Shown here piece by piece: positions 7,980-15,921 of a stretch of DNA of 39,534 nt (its first letter is position 1; each line of letters opens with the position of its first letter). The translations under genes and the position numbers were made by a program. The stretch is from Paenibacillus doosanensis. Lineage in GTDB: Bacteria > Bacillota > Bacilli > Paenibacillales > NBRC-103111. The notes under the pieces are model-generated. The model saw only the letters and a list, made by a program, of their open reading frames with translations, searched no databases and was not told where the DNA came from. The DNA is taken from the NCBI RefSeq assembly GCF_025060755.1, contig NZ_JANYUY010000066.1, positions 1 to 39,534 of the forward strand, written 5' to 3'.

Positions 7980-10900
7980 TTAATGGGCGATGCCCGTCTT
8001 GGCTTCCGCTTTCCCTTTGTTTTTGCCTCTGTACAAGAACCGGATGACGCGGACTTTCATCGCATCGATAATTTCATACACGACCGGCACGACGACCAAG
8101 GTAAGCACGGTGGAGGTCGTCAAACCGCCGATAACGACTACGGCGAGACCTTTGGAAATCAGCGAGCCTTCGGACAAGCCGATCCCGAGCGGCAGCAAGG
8201 AAATGACCGTTGCTCCCGCCGTCATTATAATCGGGCGCAAACGCGTGAGACCCGCCTTCACCAAAGCGTCTCTGACGGATGCTCCTTCCTCGCGCAGCTG
8301 CTGCACGCGGTCGATCAACACGATCGCGTTCGTCACCACGACCCCGATCAGCATCAGGAAGCCGATCAACGAAGTAATGTTGAGGGACTCGCCGGCGATC
8401 AGCAATCCGAGGAAACCTCCGATAGCGGCCAGCGGCAAGGAGAACAGGATGACGAACGGCGCGCTGGCGTTGCCGAATGCAATGACCATAACCAGATAGA
8501 CGAGCAGAATCGCGGCTACCATGGCGACCGCCATTTGGCCGAAGCTCTCCTGAATATCGTCGCTAACCCCTTGAACCGAAGCCCGAATTCCGCTCGGAAG
8601 CTCTACCTTCTTCAATTCTTCGGCGACTTTGGCGCTGACTCCGCCCTTATCTTTACTGTCGATCTTCGCCGTAATCTTCACGAACTGCTCCTGCATCTCG
8701 CGGGAGATTGCCGCAGGCGCGTCGACTTGTTTGATCTTGGCGACTTCGTTCAGATTCACCACGGCGCCGGTCGGCGTCGTAATTTGGAACAAGCCGATTT
8801 TGTCGACGGAATTTTTGAAATCGTCTTGAATCATCATTTGGGTCTTGAAAGTGGTATTATCGAATTTCAGCTCTCCGATATCTACCTTGCCGAGCCAGAC
8901 GCGGACGGTATCCAGAATTTGTGCCGAGGAAAGTCCGTAAGCTCTCGCTTTGTTCTGGTCAACGGTTACTTCGACCTGCATTTTTTTCTCGCTCAGGTTA
9001 TCTTTGATCTCCTCCAGCTCTGGGAACTGCTTCATCTTCTCCTTGATCAGCTCGGCTCCCGCCATCAGCTGGTTCAGATCGTCCCCTTTGAGCAAATAAG
9101 CGAAATCGTCGCCCGAGCCGGACATCGCGCCGCTCATCAAGCTGCCTTCGACCTCGGAGCCTTTAGGCACCATGTACAAAATTTTGTCCGCATAGGCCTT
9201 GGACATTTGCTTGGCGTCGGAAGCTTGAGACAAAGACCCAATGATCATCGCCTTATACGACACGCGCTCTCCGCTCGTATTGTTCTGATCGTAACCGACC
9301 ATCGATTCGAAATAATCGAAAGCCGGCTGACCGGCGGAATCCTTCTCTTCCTTCAGCATCGCTTCAATCTCTTTCACCTTCTGATCCATCGATTCGATCG
9401 ACGTCTCGCGCGGCAGCTTCAAGGTGAACATCACCTGTTTATCCGTAGCGCTGTCCGGCATGAAAGCCGCGGGAAGGAACGGCACCGTACCGCCTATCGC
9501 TACAACGAATATGAGAAAAGCGACCAGAACGGTTTTCTTCGGGTTGTCCAAAGACCATTCGAGAAACTTCTTGTACTTACTGGAAAACTTACCCAATTTT
9601 TCTTCGTCATGAAGCTTAATATTATTGTTGTTCAGCACGAGCAGCTTCGCCAGCATCGGAATGACGGTCAGCGCGACGATCAACGAGGTCATCAGCGCGA
9701 CAACAAGCGTAATGGCGAACGGACGGAATATATCCCCGAGAATCCCGCCGACAAACGCAATCGGCAGGAACACGCCCGCCGTCGTAATCGTCGACGAGGT
9801 GATCGCAGACGCTACGCGCGCGGTAGCCAGCTTAATAACCGACTCGTTGCGTTCATGCGCTCTTTGCAGCTCGCTGTAAATATTCTCGATAACGACAATA
9901 CTGTCGTCCACGACGCGCCCGACCGCGATCGTCAGGCCGCCCAGCGTCATAATGTTAAGCGTAATCCCGAGCGGAGCCATAATCGACAGCGTAGTCAAAA
10001 TGGACAGCGGAATCGAGACTAAAACGATCAATGTCATCCGAATATTTCTCAAGAAGAGCAAAATCATCACCGATGCGAGGATGGCCCCCGATATGCCTTC
10101 CTTAAGCATCCCGTGAATCGACTTCTCTACATCGTTCGCGGAGTTATATACGGTAGTGAAATGAATATTCGGAAATTCTTTCTCCCATTCGGCGATCAGC
10201 TTCTTCACGTCGTTAGAGAACTCTACCGTGTTCGCATCCTTGCTCTTGTACAGCGTGATCCCGATGGCCGGACTTCCGTTAAGCCGGTCGATAAATTCGG
10301 AGTCGGAGATCGCCTCCACTTTGGAAATTTGCTTCAACAGCACCGTTTCCCCCGTGGCTGTCGTCAGCTTCATATTTTCCAGATTATAGATCGTGTTCAG
10401 ATCGCTCTGAATCCGCACCATCTGCTCGCTGCCGTTGAAATCCGCCGTACCTGCCGGACTTGTCAATAGAGCCGCCTGAATGCCCGATTGGACTTGCGAC
10501 GGCGTCATGCCATAGTTGCTTAGCGCGTTAATGTCCAGCTTCAGCTTCAGCGTCGCTTCCTGCTGGCCTACGGAGTCGACATGGTCGATCCCTTTCATCG
10601 CACTGAGCGTCGGCTCGATCGTATCTTTATAAATCCGGTTGAGCTCTTCCTGGTTCATCCCGTTATCGCCGTTGACGGCTCCGAAAAATACCGGAAAATC
10701 GCTGCTCCCGAACTTGGATACTTTGGGCTGCGAAGCCGTGGACGGCAGCTTGATGTCGGCGATCGCGCTCTCGATGTCGCGCTTCGCGTCATCCGGCTTG
10801 CGGCCGTTGACCAGCTCCACGGTAATGGCGGAGAAGCCGTCGTTCGAGGTCGAGGTTACCTTCTTCAAGCCTTCGATCCCGACGATCCGCTTCTCCAGCT

Positions 10901-11096
10901 TCTTCGTTACGTCCTCCATCACATCCTTGGGCGGAGCCGGATACACCGTGCTTACGAACACGACCGGCAGCGATATATCCGGCATGCTTTCCTGCTTCAG
11001 CTGCGATGCCGAGAACGCCCCCGCTACGAACAAAAGAACACTCATAATGATGACGGCCGCAGCATTTTTCAAGGAAAAATGGGTTAACTTGTTCAT
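7980..11096 (-). CDS. RND superfamily (HAE1/SwrC-type) efflux permease
   Basis: This 1038-residue inner-membrane proton-coupled transporter shows the 12-helix RND plan. TM1 lies at about 12-30, a large extracytoplasmic loop at about 31-335, TM2-6 at about 336-485, TM7 at about 520-540, a second loop, and TM8-12 from about 840. The proton-relay pair D397-D398 lies in TM4 (GGLTIAVGRVVDDSIVVIEN), and the second half has the matching VVTNAIVLIDRV. It should export amphiphilic compounds such as surfactin-like lipopeptides, detergents or drugs; B. subtilis SwrC is the best-known relative. ATG at 11096 follows GGAGGAG. It is second in the operon, after the MarR-type regulator, with a 79-base gap. 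Confidence 0.95.
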   Translation of the reverse strand: MNKLTHFSLKNAAAVIIMSVLLFVAGAFSASQLKQESMPDISLPVVFVSTVYPAPPKDVMEDVTKKLEKRIVGIEGLKKVTSTSNDGFSAITVELVNGRKPDDAKRDIESAIADIKLPSTASQPKVSKFGSSDFPVFFGAVNGDNGMNQEELNRIYKDTIEPTLSAMKGIDHVDSVGQQEATLKLKLDINALSNYGMTPSQVQSGIQAALLTSPAGTADFNGSEQMVRIQSDLNTIYNLENMKLTTATGETVLLKQISKVEAISDSEFIDRLNGSPAIGITLYKSKDANTVEFSNDVKKLIAEWEKEFPNIHFTTVYNSANDVEKSIHGMLKEGISGAILASVMILLFLRNIRMTLIVLVSIPLSILTTLSIMAPLGITLNIMTLGGLTIAVGRVVDDSIVVIENIYSELQRAHERNESVIKLATARVASAITSSTITTAGVFLPIAFVGGILGDIFRPFAITLVVALMTSLIVALTVIPMLAKLLVLNNNNIKLHDEEKLGKFSSKYKKFLEWSLDNPKKTVLVAFLIFVVAIGGTVPFLPAAFMPDSATDKQVMFTLKLPRETSIESMDQKVKEIEAMLKEEKDSAGQPAFDYFESMVGYDQNNTSGERVSYKAMIIGSLSQASDAKQMSKAYADKILYMVPKGSEVEGSLMSGAMSGSGDDFAYLLKGDDLNQLMAGAELIKEKMKQFPELEEIKDNLSEKKMQVEVTVDQNKARAYGLSSAQILDTVRVWLGKVDIGELKFDNTTFKTQMMIQDDFKNSVDKIGLFQITTPTGAVVNLNEVAKIKQVDAPAAISREMQEQFVKITAKIDSKDKGGVSAKVAEELKKVELPSGIRASVQGVSDDIQESFGQMAVAMVAAILLVYLVMVIAFGNASAPFVILFSLPLAAIGGFLGLLIAGESLNITSLIGFLMLIGVVVTNAIVLIDRVQQLREEGASVRDALVKAGLTRLRPIIMTAGATVISLLPLGIGLSEGSLISKGLAVVVIGGLTTSTVLTLVVVPVVYEIIDAMKVRVIRFLYRGKNKGKAEAKTGIAH

Positions 11097-11175
11097 CTCT
11101 CTACTCCTCCATTCCTACTGCTGACTGCTCCAACTACAACTACAAAAATATAGGATCGATCACGGATATGCTAAC

Positions 11176-11694
11176 TTAACGTTCCCCCAATTGCTGCTTC
11201 ATGACCTTCCACTTCTCCTCCAGTTCCGCCAGCTGCGACATCAGCAGATCGCTCAATGCGGCGAATTCGCAAAATCGGCGCTTGAGCAAATCATGGGCTT
11301 CCATCTCTTCAGGGTGGACGTCCGGCAGCATGTCGCAGGCGGTCAAAGCCGTATCGACCATCGACCGCGTAGCCGTAATCCTGTCCTTAAACGCGCGGAT
11401 CGCGGAGAGATCGACATCGTCGGATATGTAGTAGTAATTTTTGCGGTCGTTGCTCGTTGCGACTTTGTGGCATAAGGCATTGCGTTCCATTGAACGGATA
11501 TGTACGCTGACCGCCGCTCGCGTCACTTTCAGCTGCTCGGCGATTTCCTGCAGGCTGACCGGTTCCGTAGCAAACAACAGCAACGCCAATATTCTCCCGA
11601 CCAGAGGGCTGTGACCGTCCGCCTCCAGCAGAAGAGACATATGGTTGCTGACATATTGTTTTACTTCAGCAAAGCTTTGCGGCGCAAAATGCAT
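11176..11694 (-). CDS. GbsR/MarR-type winged-helix regulator, first gene of RND operon
   Basis: The protein has 172 residues from the ATG at 11694 (MHFAPQSFAEV). The longer open frame to 11787 has no ribosome site, whereas AAGAGGAGAGGACT precedes this ATG and the longer version would run into the promoter and operator. The winged helix lies at about residues 30-95: a first helix LLLFATEPVSLQEIAEQLKV, then a recognition helix TRAAVSVHIRSMERNALCHK, then a wing with KNYYYISDDVD. The helical C-terminus probably mediates dimerisation. It probably senses pump substrates or choline-like compounds and controls the operon it heads; the ligand is unknown. Confidence 0.85.
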   Translation of the reverse strand: MHFAPQSFAEVKQYVSNHMSLLLEADGHSPLVGRILALLLFATEPVSLQEIAEQLKVTRAAVSVHIRSMERNALCHKVATSNDRKNYYYISDDVDLSAIRAFKDRITATRSMVDTALTACDMLPDVHPEEMEAHDLLKRRFCEFAALSDLLMSQLAELEEKWKVMKQQLGER

Positions 11695-11776
11695 AGTCCT
11701 CTCCTCTTCATTTTCTCTTGTAATGATCGGCTGCAGTAAAGATAAAATCGTTAACAAACATCTTAACCATCTACAC

Positions 11777-11790
11777 TGACCAGTCATTCA
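11777..11790. promoter_or_regulatory. Operator-like half palindrome TGACCAGTCATTCA near RND operon start site
   Basis: It shares the left arm TGACCAGTC with the fuller palindrome at 11864-11877. It sits about seven bases downstream of the -10 element of the minus-strand RND promoter, the right place for repression. Likely recognised by the divergent TetR protein (inference). Confidence 0.5.
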
Positions 11791-11796
11791 TATTGT

Positions 11797-11825
11797 AATA
11801 TAAACAATAAACCCAATATTTTCAA
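11797..11825 (-). promoter_or_regulatory. SigA-type promoter of the MarR-RND operon
   Basis: On the minus strand TTGAAA (11825-11820) is followed, after exactly 17 bases, by TATATT (11802-11797). It lies about 100 bases upstream of the MarR-type start codon. Confidence 0.6.
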
Positions 11826-11863
11826 CACTTTTCAGTAAAAAAATACGTCAAAAATATTAAAAC

Positions 11864-11877
11864 TGACCAGTCGGTCA
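11864..11877. promoter_or_regulatory. TetR-type operator TGACCAGTCGGTCA
   Basis: An inverted repeat TGACC-AGTC-GGTCA placed five bases upstream of the -35 of the tetR promoter. Together with the related site at 11777 it frames the divergent promoters, suggesting coordinated autoregulation and pump repression. Confidence 0.55.
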
Positions 11878-11882
11878 TTTTC

Positions 11883-11911
11883 TTGACTAATTTTACCGCT
11901 GCGTATACAAT
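11883..11911 (+). promoter_or_regulatory. SigA-type promoter of the divergent tetR gene
   Basis: TTGACT (11883-11888), a 17-base spacer, then TACAAT (11906-11911), 40 bases before the ATG at 11951. Confidence 0.65.
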
Positions 11912-11950
11912 CAACTGTAATAGACTATGTGAAACCGGGAAGGGATTTTG

Positions 11951-12838
11951 ATGAGAGATAAGAAGGCGCAGATCATTCAATCTGCCATTAAGCTGTTCGG
12001 AGAAAGGGACTACCACACCACCTCGATTCAGGATATCGTCAGCCTTGCCGGCGTATCCAAGGGTGCGTTTTATTTATATTTTCATTCCAAGGAAGAGCTG
12101 CTTATCTCGATTTACAACCATTTTCTGGATCTCATTTCCAATGGGATGAATCAAGCGCTTGCCAATCCTTCCTCAACCCCCAGACAAGTTCTGGAGCAAG
12201 CCATTTATCTTCAGATGAAAATCATCATGGGCAACAAGGAATTTCTCTCGATGATGCAGATCAACGGTGCCGCGTTCATTCAGAACGAAACGATTAAAGA
12301 CATCCTGCTGCAGACGACATTGCAAATTATGGGCTGGTATCAGACCCGCATCATCGCCATTTACGGTCCGCCGATCGAGAAGCATTCGCTGGACTGCGCG
12401 GTTCTGCTGAACAGCATGATGAAAGACTATATGTTCTACTGCCTAAGCTACCATGTGGCGCGCAAGCCCGAGGAGCTGGCTTCCTTCCTGTACGAGCGGC
12501 TGGATGATCTGGTTCAAGGCATGCTGCGCAAAAATGACGGGCCGATCCTCTCCTCCATCGACATGCTGCGAAATATGGGACTGTGCGGCGAAAGCAGCAC
12601 CTGGATGCTAAAGGTGGAACGGTTCAAACAGTGGATCGACACCCATATCGAGGACCAGCGCGCATCGGATACGATGCTGCAATCGCTGGAGGCTCTAATC
12701 GGGGAATTGAAGAAAGAGGACCCGAATGAAATCATTATCCAGGGAATGTATAACTACTTGGTTACCCTGGGCAAGGACAACGCGGAGCTGCTGCGGCACT
12801 TGGAAGATTTGTTCGCCTGGAGATTGACGAAATCGTAA
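11951..12838 (+). CDS. TetR/AcrR family regulator with extended C-terminus, divergent to the RND operon
   Basis: The protein has 295 residues from ATG 11951, with AAGGGA six bases upstream. The N-terminal 50 residues are a classic TetR helix-turn-helix: AIKLFGERDYHTTSIQDIVS, then the recognition helix GVSKGAFYLYFHSKEELL. TetR proteins are usually 185-220 residues; this one carries roughly 90 extra helical residues (about 205-295, including KVERFKQWIDTHIEDQRAS). They resemble the extra domain of YhgD/YerO-like regulators found beside SwrC pumps in Bacilli. It is divergent from the pump operon, and the TGACC-type sites between them make it the likely repressor. The ligand is unknown. Confidence 0.88.
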   Translation: MRDKKAQIIQSAIKLFGERDYHTTSIQDIVSLAGVSKGAFYLYFHSKEELLISIYNHFLDLISNGMNQALANPSSTPRQVLEQAIYLQMKIIMGNKEFLSMMQINGAAFIQNETIKDILLQTTLQIMGWYQTRIIAIYGPPIEKHSLDCAVLLNSMMKDYMFYCLSYHVARKPEELASFLYERLDDLVQGMLRKNDGPILSSIDMLRNMGLCGESSTWMLKVERFKQWIDTHIEDQRASDTMLQSLEALIGELKKEDPNEIIIQGMYNYLVTLGKDNAELLRHLEDLFAWRLTKS

Positions 12839-13209
12839 AAACGCCGAACAGAAAGCAGCTGCCGCCCAAATGACCGGGAGGTCAGCTGCTGCAAGTTCAA
12901 GTTCACCGCATCCTCAATGAATCCGATGATTTCATAACCGTGCTTCATATAGAAATCGGGAGCTTGAAAGCTGAACGTATCCAGCTCGATGAAATCGCAT
13001 CTCCGCTCTGTCGCCATCTTTTCCATCTCTTGCAGCAGCTTGCTTCCGAACCCTTGTCCCCTCAAACTCTCGTCGATCCAAACGATATCCGCCTTCAAAT
13101 AATTCCATTTCAGCGCGCCGGTCGCCCCTCCTTGCACCGTTCCGTCTTCATCGCGAAGAAACAAGCCGAAGGGCTCGTACCGCTCTACGTTCCGATCCGT
13201 TAACCGCAG
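12754..13209 (-). pseudogene. GNAT acetyltransferase remnant with internal deletion and lost C-terminus
   Basis: From about 13164 to 12906 the minus strand encodes a well-preserved GNAT core: FLRDEDGTVQGGATGALKWN, the acetyl-CoA loop ESLRGQGFGSKLLQEME, and SFQAPDFYMKHGYE with IGFIED. Upstream, in the same frame, comes LRLTDRNVERYEPFG, which joins the family's opening (IRLTD) directly to its later EPFG. About 25 residues are missing and no start codon remains. After IGFIED the normal ending (HKHYFLKK-like) is replaced by an unrelated tail that overlaps the 3' end of the TetR gene by 85 bases. I read this as a decayed gene. An expressed ATG-initiated 136-residue core cannot be excluded. Confidence 0.6.
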
Positions 13210-13390
13210 TTATACAATATGATAGCATCCGGACCAAACATTCTCATGGTAGCTTTTGATTATAAACAACCTTTCCCCTTCATCAGAACCGGTAGCTGCG
13301 TAAGCTGCGGATGTCTTCATCGCATGCCGTGTTAGTTTTTTACACGAAGCGTCATCCTGACGTCCCGCGGGTTTCAATGCCTTCACCCTG

Positions 13391-13430
13391 TAAAAAAGCC
13401 GCACAACAAGGACGGCCTTGTCTGCGGCTT
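13391..13430 (-). terminator. Rho-independent terminator of the fsr-type gene
   Basis: A long stem AAGCCGCA-AACAAGG type (13396-13430) with loop ACGG, read on the minus strand as AAGCCGCAGACAAGG...CCTTGTTGTGCGGCTT and followed by TTTTTTAC. It lies 20 bases past the transporter stop codon. Confidence 0.88.
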
Positions 13431-13449
13431 GGCACAGCGAAATATGAGC

Positions 13450-14664
13450 TTAGAGCCCGCGCACGGTCTCGTCCTTTGGCAGCAATACGGCGAGAAGGCC
13501 CAGCAGCGGCAAATATGCGCACAGCTTCATGATGAAAGCAATGCTGGTCGCATCGGCGATCGAGCCCAGCACGGCGGAACCGAGGCCGCCGAGGCCGAAC
13601 GCAAGACCGAAGAATAAACCGGAAACGAGTCCGACTTTGCCCGGCAGCAACTCCTGCGCGTATACCACAATAATGGAAAATGCGGATGAGAGCACGAAGC
13701 CCGCGCAGACGCACAGCACGCCGGACCAGAACAAATTCGCATACGGCAGTAAAATCGAGAACGGCGCCGTCCCCAAGATGGACAGCCAGATGATGTTTCT
13801 GCGCCCGTAACGGTCCGCCAGCGGTCCTCCGAAGAACGTGCCAGCCGCCGAAGCGACGAGGAAAGCGAACAGATACATCTGCGAGTGTTCGACGGTTACT
13901 CCGTAATCATTAATCAGATAAAAGGTGTAGAAGCTCGTAATGCTCGACATGTACACATGTTTGGAGAAGACGAGAAATACCAGGATGACGATCGCGATCG
14001 TAATTTGCAGCTGCGTAAGCGACGTCGTCCGTTCCCCGGCGCTCTTGGCCTTGGATGAACGTCTCGGCTGAATTTGCTGCTTGCCGTACCATCCGGCTAC
14101 ATAATATTGGATCGCTATCGCGATGATCGCCGCAATCGTAAACCAGATGACCCCGATTTGCCCCAAGGGCACGAAGATCAGCGCCGTCATGATCGGGCCG
14201 AGCGAGCTGCCGATGTTGCCGCCGACCTGAAATATCGACTGCGCGAGCCCGCGCTTCCCCCCGGCCGCCAAATAAGCGACCCTCGACGATTCGGGGTGGA
14301 ATACGGCCGAGCCTACCCCCATCGCGATCACCGCCAGCAGGATGACGGCAAAGTTCGGCGCGAGCGCCAGCGCAATAATGCCGATCAGCGTAAAGCAGAC
14401 CCCCACCGGCAATATGTACGGCCTCGGACGAATGTCCGCATACAAACCTACGACCGGCTGCAGGAACGAAGCCGTCATATTCATCGCAAACGCGATGAGT
14501 CCGATCTGCGTATACGACAGCTGCAGCGTATCCTTCAATATCGGGAATAACGCCGACACGGTCGACTGCATCGAATCGTTAAGCAAATGAACGATGCTGA
14601 TGGCAAATATAATCGGAAATACCGTTGAAGCTACAGGTGCTGCTTTCGCAGCGGTTTTCTCCAC
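13450..14664 (-). CDS. fsr: MFS exporter of the fosmidomycin-resistance (Fsr) family
   Basis: This 404-residue protein has 12 predicted membrane helices. The N-terminal signature of Fsr-type transporters is clear: FAISIVHLLNDSMQSTVSAL, then FPILKDTLQLSYTQIGL, PVVGLYADIRPRP, and later VFHPESSRVAYLAAGGKRG with the QSIFQVGGNIGSSLGP motif. It would export small toxic compounds by proton antiport. Actual fosmidomycin export is a family inference. The start is GTG at 14664, with GAGAGAGGAAG upstream. It is monocistronic, with its own promoter, an overlapping inverted repeat, and a strong terminator. Confidence 0.88.
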   Translation of the reverse strand: MEKTAAKAAPVASTVFPIIFAISIVHLLNDSMQSTVSALFPILKDTLQLSYTQIGLIAFAMNMTASFLQPVVGLYADIRPRPYILPVGVCFTLIGIIALALAPNFAVILLAVIAMGVGSAVFHPESSRVAYLAAGGKRGLAQSIFQVGGNIGSSLGPIMTALIFVPLGQIGVIWFTIAAIIAIAIQYYVAGWYGKQQIQPRRSSKAKSAGERTTSLTQLQITIAIVILVFLVFSKHVYMSSITSFYTFYLINDYGVTVEHSQMYLFAFLVASAAGTFFGGPLADRYGRRNIIWLSILGTAPFSILLPYANLFWSGVLCVCAGFVLSSAFSIIVVYAQELLPGKVGLVSGLFFGLAFGLGGLGSAVLGSIADATSIAFIMKLCAYLPLLGLLAVLLPKDETVRGL

Positions 14665-14735
14665 AGCCTATCTTCCTCTCTCTGTCTTTTTCTATAGCGG
14701 GCTTGATAATCCGGCGCTACGAAGCGTATTCAGAG

Positions 14736-14763
14736 ATTATAACATGGCTTGACGGCAAGTCAA
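14736..14763 (-). promoter_or_regulatory. Promoter of fsr-type gene with an inverted repeat over the -35
   Basis: Minus-strand TTGACT (14763-14758), a 16-base spacer, then TATAAT (14741-14736). The -35 lies within TTGAC-TTGCC-GTCAA (14763-14749), a perfect 5-bp inverted repeat that could be a repressor site. The remaining 14764-14898 holds no gene I can support. Confidence 0.6.
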
Positions 14764-14898
14764 CCGCCATTTTCCCGCCAAATGGGGCGCTTTTCCCGAT
14801 AAAACGCGCACCCAGACGATGCGGGCTCCGATTTTGACCGCCAAGCTCGGCCTTCTGCTTCCTGCATATTCCAAGAACGCCCGCCCGGGCCCCCTCGC

Positions 14899-15921
14899 TC
14901 AGGCTTTAGCCTTATACAGCAAATAGACAAAATAAGGCACGCCGATCAAAGCGACGACGATCCCGACAGGAACCTCCGCCGGAGCGAAGACCGTCTTGGC
15001 GATCAGATCCGAGACGACCAGCAGCAGCATGCCGACCATGCCGCATACGGGAATGATATGGCGGTGCTGCAGCCCGACGAGCCGTTTGGCGATATGCGGC
15101 GACATTAAGCCGATAAAGCCGATGCCGCCGGATACCGAAACGCAAGCGCTGACGATGCCGACGCTGGCGATGAGCAGCAGCGCCTTCTCCTTCTCCGCCG
15201 AGACGCCGAGGCTGATCACGCTGCCCTCCTCCAGTTGGAACAAATCCAGTATGCGGGAGCGGCTCCAGATGAGCGGAACCCCGATCACAAGCCACGGCAT
15301 AATCGCCGCAATATATTGCCAATTCGCATTCCATATGCTGCCCGTAAGCCAGACGGTCGCCATTTCGAAATCGGTCGACTTCATCTTTAACGTCAGGTAC
15401 AAGGAGACGGCGCCAAGCCCCGTACCGATCGCAATTCCGGTTAAAATCAGCCTCTGCGGGTCCAAGCGCCCGTTTTTCCAGGAGAATGCGTAAATGAGCG
15501 CCGCAGCGCCAAGCCCTCCGGCCAAACCGAACAGCGGCATCGTCATGACGGCGAGCCAGCCGGCACCTTTGAGCTGCCCTTGGAGGAAGAACATGAACAA
15601 GACGATTGCCGTCCCCGCTCCGGCGTTAATGCCCAATATCCCCGGATCGGCCAGTCCGTTGCGGGTAATTCCCTGAATGACGGCGCCGGCGACGCCGAGC
15701 CCGATGCCGACGAGCGCGGCGATCACGATGCGCGGCAGCCGGAATTCCAAAATGACCAGATCGTGCTCCGGCACGGGATCGATTCGAAGCAGCGTGCGGA
15801 TAACATCGGCGGCCGTAATATCGAACGTTCCGTTCGTAACGCTCACATACATCGCCAAGATCACGGCGGATAGTCCGATCGCGAGCACGGCCGCCAGCCG
15901 TTTTCCTGAATTAAGACGCAT
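14899..15921 (-). CDS. FecCD-type iron-siderophore ABC transporter permease (second)
   Basis: This 340-residue polytopic membrane protein of the BtuC/FecCD/FhuG family has the hallmarks LRLPRIVIAALVGIGLGVAG, IQGITRNGLADPGILGINAG, and the cytoplasmic coupling loop VSGGIGFIGLMSPHIAKRLVG followed by PVCGMVGMLLLVVSDLIAKT. Together with the upstream paralogue it would form a heterodimeric channel for a ferric siderophore. The ATG (GAGGAGG upstream) overlaps the upstream permease gene by 11 bases. No ATPase or binding-protein gene follows. Confidence 0.93.
   Translation of the reverse strand: MRLNSGKRLAAVLAIGLSAVILAMYVSVTNGTFDITAADVIRTLLRIDPVPEHDLVILEFRLPRIVIAALVGIGLGVAGAVIQGITRNGLADPGILGINAGAGTAIVLFMFFLQGQLKGAGWLAVMTMPLFGLAGGLGAAALIYAFSWKNGRLDPQRLILTGIAIGTGLGAVSLYLTLKMKSTDFEMATVWLTGSIWNANWQYIAAIMPWLVIGVPLIWSRSRILDLFQLEEGSVISLGVSAEKEKALLLIASVGIVSACVSVSGGIGFIGLMSPHIAKRLVGLQHRHIIPVCGMVGMLLLVVSDLIAKTVFAPAEVPVGIVVALIGVPYFVYLLYKAKA

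Noticed and set aside
7542..10022. Very long plus-strand open frame (826 codons) and another at 6647-7912
   Set aside because: Both lie antisense to the RND permease and adaptor genes, whose families are certain. The translations are Arg/His/Asp-rich with no family pattern, the usual shadow of GC-biased codons.
11695..11787. N-terminal extension of the MarR-type regulator to 11787
   Set aside because: No ribosome site; it would translate the untranslated leader and operator, while a strong site precedes ATG 11694.
12855..12889. AGCAGCTG...CAGCTGCT inverted repeat after tetR
   Set aside because: The stem is real but has no T-run on the plus strand, so I could not support it as the tetR terminator.
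13210..13404. Minus-strand frame of 64 codons between the GNAT remnant and fsr
   Set aside because: No family resemblance, overlaps the fsr terminator, no ribosome site.
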